Shown piece by piece: positions 61,026-64,000 of a stretch of DNA of 64,000 bases (positions are counted from its first letter, which is position 1; the number at the start of each line of letters is the position of its first letter). The notes under the pieces are model-generated. The model saw only the letters and a program-made list of their open reading frames with translations. It had not been told where the DNA came from and ran no database searches. The DNA is taken from positions 176,784-240,783 of the forward strand of contig NZ_MOXD01000008.1 in the NCBI RefSeq assembly GCF_001976145.1, read 5' to 3'. A program made the translations under genes and the position numbers. The DNA is from Serratia oryzae. Lineage in GTDB: Bacteria; Pseudomonadota; Gammaproteobacteria; Enterobacterales; Enterobacteriaceae.

Positions 61026-62483
61026 TTATTTTTCCTTTGGTACATACCAGTTATTTTTTGTTTCCAGCCTTGGCAGGCCTAGATAGGGTGATAGCGGATC
61101 GCTGTCGACATCCTGATAGCCCCAACCGGTTTTAAGACGTTGGCCGGTAAACTCCTTTTTCAGTTGATCGGGGTCGAGAACAATCTGCACCGCGCCCCCT
61201 TCCAGAGAGTATTTTTCTTCAACTTTATTAATTTGAGTACCAGCCCGCCCTTCCCATACCTTTAATGGTTGGCCCGGTGGCACGGTATAGATCACATACT
61301 CACCGTTTTCATTCCAGCTTTTCCAGACGGCAAAGCGGCGACGCCAGTCATTTTTCGAGGTTAACTTTTTAAACTCCCCCTCGCGCATCCAGCAGATGCT
61401 GTTATCACTGGAGTTGGGATCAATAACGCGGTAAAGCTTTTCTCCCGGCGGGATCTCCGCGGCACTCATTGACCTGTCAAAGGTATTGAATTTACCCTGT
61501 AATGCTTTATTTTTCGATTTCTTACTGATATCTGGCCAGCCACGCTCAATTTTTTCTATCTGATGTGGATCCAATTGACTGAGCGGTGGGTATTTTATCT
61601 TAACGTCAACATCCACCCAACGCGGCTTTTCGCGCTCAAATAATTTGATCTCCTCACTCACCCTTTTTTCCCAACCCAACACATGTGAATTATTCCCAAC
61701 ATGTGCCCGGTAGGCATTATCCCCCTCCACACGCAGTTTGTTTGCCAGTCTATCCAGCAAATCCTGTACCGGTGCCAGTGCTTTTGCCAGCATGCTGTCA
61801 GCCTTGTTTCTCACCTCAACTAGGGTATTCCACAGGGCTTTTATCGGTTGTTTGAGTGAGTCTGGCCCCCAGGATTGGGCCTTATTCAGCAAGGTTTTGG
61901 TCACATCCATCAAGGTGTCGAAAACCGCAAGCAGTTTTGCGGTAGTTATCGCCCCCATCACCTCACGTACCATTTTTTCCAGATAGCGGTAGGCATTGGG
62001 GATCTTTGCCCATTTAAGCGCTGCGCGGGTCGCTTTGAGATCCAGAAACGTATTGAGCAATTGGATACTGCCTTCTAAAGCTTTTTCTATTACCTGGCTT
62101 CCGGGAGAGACACCAAAGGCCACTTTGCGTAACTTAAGAAAGAGCACCTTGAAAGCGCCTTTGCACAATGAGCCCAACGTAGGGAAGCACCCGATCAGGG
62201 TGAGTACCAACGCCACCCATGACCAGACGTTGCTGTCTTCTTCTTTTATTTTTTTGCAGTTAGCCACTAAATCACGCACATCGCAGATCTGATCGACCAG
62301 CGGGATCATTGATATAAGCGTACCTGTGACGACTTGGCCGGTCGTCTGATTATCATTAAAGTCGCCCTGGATAGTTTCCCAAATCCATTCTCCGGCCGCT
62401 TCCATTTGGCGTTTGGCTCCAGAAAACCACCCTTCGGGTGCTGGCTTATAAAATGCTAATGCGTTCTGTAATTCAGTATCCAT
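61026..62483 (-). CDS. VgrG-linked T6SS effector candidate with C-terminal toxin-like domain
   Basis: A 485-residue protein six bases downstream of vgrG. N-terminal part with GWFSGAKRQMEAAGEWIWET and a hydrophobic region (about 50-115: TGTLISMIPLVDQICDVRDL, WSWVALVLTLIGCFPTLG) as in other T6SS cargo proteins; a helical middle (115-330); a distinct C-terminal domain (about 345-485) with EKLYRVIDPNSSDNSICWM, YVIYTVPPGQPLKVWEGRAG and SLEGGAVQIVLDPDQLK. The arrangement is reminiscent of ADP-ribosyltransferase or NADase-type toxins, but no catalytic triad is proven. The following Imm-like gene has no signal peptide, fitting a cytoplasmic target. Confidence 0.65.
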   Translation of the reverse strand: MDTELQNALAFYKPAPEGWFSGAKRQMEAAGEWIWETIQGDFNDNQTTGQVVTGTLISMIPLVDQICDVRDLVANCKKIKEEDSNVWSWVALVLTLIGCFPTLGSLCKGAFKVLFLKLRKVAFGVSPGSQVIEKALEGSIQLLNTFLDLKATRAALKWAKIPNAYRYLEKMVREVMGAITTAKLLAVFDTLMDVTKTLLNKAQSWGPDSLKQPIKALWNTLVEVRNKADSMLAKALAPVQDLLDRLANKLRVEGDNAYRAHVGNNSHVLGWEKRVSEEIKLFEREKPRWVDVDVKIKYPPLSQLDPHQIEKIERGWPDISKKSKNKALQGKFNTFDRSMSAAEIPPGEKLYRVIDPNSSDNSICWMREGEFKKLTSKNDWRRRFAVWKSWNENGEYVIYTVPPGQPLKVWEGRAGTQINKVEEKYSLEGGAVQIVLDPDQLKKEFTGQRLKTGWGYQDVDSDPLSPYLGLPRLETKNNWYVPKEK

Positions 62484-62489
62484 TGATAT

Positions 62490-64000
62490 TTATCCTTGTG
62501 AGCCACTGAAGGAAGCATCCATTTTTTGTACAAGTAATGAGTAGGGATCCCAGGGTTTTTCAGGCAACGGCTCTGGAAGCTGGTATTCCACCTGCGCAGG
62601 TTCATTAGGTACGTTTTTGTGGAATGCATAACCTTTATCATCCAGCGTTCCCTGTAACACCGTTCCCCCTTCAAAACTCACGGTGTACCGGGCACCGGCA
62701 ATAGGATTCACCTCGTCATCAAAAAAGTTCAGTGCCAAGTTGTACAGCCCCGCCAAAGCGGTAGGTAAAACGGCTATTGCTGGAGCAATTTTTGCTTTTT
62801 CCTGCCGCCCGTAATATCCCGCCTTGGTCAGATACTCACCCGCTGTCCCCGACTCAATACGGTTCTCATCCAGCGTGATATAGCTGCCACCCGCGTTAAG
62901 CGTGATCTTCTTCTTCGCCGTGATCTTGATTTCATCTTCGGTGCTGGTGATGGTGATGGCCTTACGGGCCAGCAACTCCATCAGGTCGTTCTGCGCCTGT
63001 ACCGTGATCGGCCCTTGATTGGCGATCAACTTCATCCCCAGCTTACGCACGAAGACACTCAAAGCGCTCCCCACACCGATAAAGAAGTTTTTGGCCACGC
63101 TGATATCAGCATGTTTACCGGCAGTGGCTATCAGGTTATCACTGGCAGAAAGTTGCAGATGTTCACCGCTGGTCAGGGCAATCCCTTTTGGGGCGCTCAA
63201 CAGTAAAACGGCTTCTTTTAATTCAGTGAGGTTTTGCTGCAACAGCGTGATCTGGGCTTGCAAGTCAGCCGGGTTGGCATTGGCCGTTTGCGCGTCTGTT
63301 GAAATAGCCTGCATCTGCTCCTGTGCGCTGTTCAACAGGTTAATCGCCGGTTGCATCTCCAGCACCTTGCCCTGCGCCTTGGCCTGCCCATCGGCGCTCA
63401 TGAAGATGCCTTTCTCCGCCCGGATGGCCCCGAACAGGTCGGTGCGCAGCTCAAACCCTTCACCGCGCTGCTGCTTCTCGCTGTCTACCAGGTGCCCCAG
63501 GTTCAGTTGGCTCTTGCCACCGTACTCAGTACTGAGCTTGATATGCTCCTGATTTCTCGTGTCGTCCAGCCTGAGTTTGTTGTTGGCCGGAGTGCGCAGC
63601 ACGTTGCGCTTGTAGTTGCGGATGGTGACGTGGTCGACGTGCGCCGAGTCATGCAGGACGTGTGCGATGTAAGGGCGATCCGGATTGCCATCTTCGTACG
63701 CAATCGCTACCTCCGTCCCCGCCAAAAGCGGCAGATGGAGTCCATAGACGTCTCCCGCATACGGTCGGGCCTGCCGCACCCACAGGCTTTCGTAACCCGG
63801 CTCCCAGCTATCACGGTCGAACAGCATGTTCACCCGGTAACGTCCGTCTTTGTCGATATGGCCGTAGATGTCGTTGGCGGTGGTGCTGGTCACCCGTGCC
63901 GGCAACGTACCGGCCATCTTGGGTTTGGGGAGCAACGCCGGGCGGAAGCCGTAATCCTCGGAATAAGGGATGGCCTCGAACGCCACTTCAAAGCTGCGGT
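62490..64000 (-). CDS. vgrG: T6SS spike protein VgrG, partial (5' part outside window)
   Basis: About 503 C-terminal residues; the frame is open past the right edge. It contains the gp5 OB-fold (GHIDKDGRYRVNMLFDRDSW), the motif EVAIAYEDGNPDRPYIAHVLHD, the needle-like DUF2345 region (IKITAKKKITLNAGGSYITL) and a C-terminal extension (about the last 65 residues) with NPIAGARYTVSFEGGTVLQG and LDDKGYAFHKNVP, which looks like a transthyretin-like domain. In EAEC a VgrG TTR domain recruits the Tle1 effector; here the next gene is the probable cargo. Confidence 0.92.
   Translation of the reverse strand, partial: RSFEVAFEAIPYSEDYGFRPALLPKPKMAGTLPARVTSTTANDIYGHIDKDGRYRVNMLFDRDSWEPGYESLWVRQARPYAGDVYGLHLPLLAGTEVAIAYEDGNPDRPYIAHVLHDSAHVDHVTIRNYKRNVLRTPANNKLRLDDTRNQEHIKLSTEYGGKSQLNLGHLVDSEKQQRGEGFELRTDLFGAIRAEKGIFMSADGQAKAQGKVLEMQPAINLLNSAQEQMQAISTDAQTANANPADLQAQITLLQQNLTELKEAVLLLSAPKGIALTSGEHLQLSASDNLIATAGKHADISVAKNFFIGVGSALSVFVRKLGMKLIANQGPITVQAQNDLMELLARKAITITSTEDEIKITAKKKITLNAGGSYITLDENRIESGTAGEYLTKAGYYGRQEKAKIAPAIAVLPTALAGLYNLALNFFDDEVNPIAGARYTVSFEGGTVLQGTLDDKGYAFHKNVPNEPAQVEYQLPEPLPEKPWDPYSLLVQKMDASFSGSQG

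Overview
The window is a chromosomal segment of an enterobacterium, most likely a Serratia species or a close relative in the Yersiniaceae. Gene order from aidB/rlmB/rnr through hfl, mutL, frd, efp, groE, aspA and dsbD follows the 93-95 minute region of E. coli closely. Protein lengths and motifs match enterobacterial orthologues, and ERIC-type repeats are present. No database search was possible, so the genus call is an inference.

Positions 1 to about 43250 are conserved backbone. From the left: 3' part of aidB; an ERIC element; rlmB-rnr-nsrR; purA-yjeT-hflC-hflK-hflX-hfq-miaA-mutL-amiB-tsaE-nnr (one long leftward block of envelope, RNA and repair genes); divergent queG; three identical tRNA-Gly(GCC) genes; orn; rightward rsgA-psd-mscM; epmA; FNR-type frdABCD operon; a composite ERIC element where E. 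coli carries ampC; blc; gdx/sugE behind a guanidine-II riboswitch; efp and divergent epmB; a small lipoprotein; groSL with a sigma-32 promoter; fxsA; aspA-dcuA; cutA-dsbD-yjdC; tRNA-Phe(GAA). EpmA, EpmB and EF-P, the enzymes and target of one modification pathway, all lie here. aspA, dcuA and frdABCD together supply the anaerobic aspartate-to-succinate route.

From the 3' end of tRNA-Phe onward the window is accessory DNA. A truncated tyrosine integrase sits next to the tRNA. It is followed by an unassigned 600 bp stretch and then one end of a type VI secretion system (T6SS) read leftward: partial vgrG, a large effector candidate, an Imm71/72-like immunity candidate, a frameshifted LysM-CHAP peptidoglycan hydrolase with two secreted immunity candidates, a two-TM T6SS-associated protein, tssM, a partly deleted IS3-family element, a PAAR-tipped candidate pore-forming effector with membrane-protein immunity candidates, then tssF, tssG, tssJ and tssE. 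Sheath, Hcp, ClpV, TssK, TssL and TssA are not in the window and probably lie beyond position 64000. The AT-rich small genes between the GC-rich structural genes look like exchanged toxin-immunity cassettes.

The most interesting material is in 48365-62483: (i) PAAR protein with glycine-rich hydrophobic tail, GTGA-coupled to a two-TM protein and followed by two further small membrane ORFs whose natural ATG is out of frame at a 7-base homopolymer; (ii) a LysM plus CHAP effector split by one extra base, with an internally duplicated secreted protein as its likely immunity partner; (iii) VgrG with a transthyretin-like tail followed directly by a candidate effector and immunity gene.
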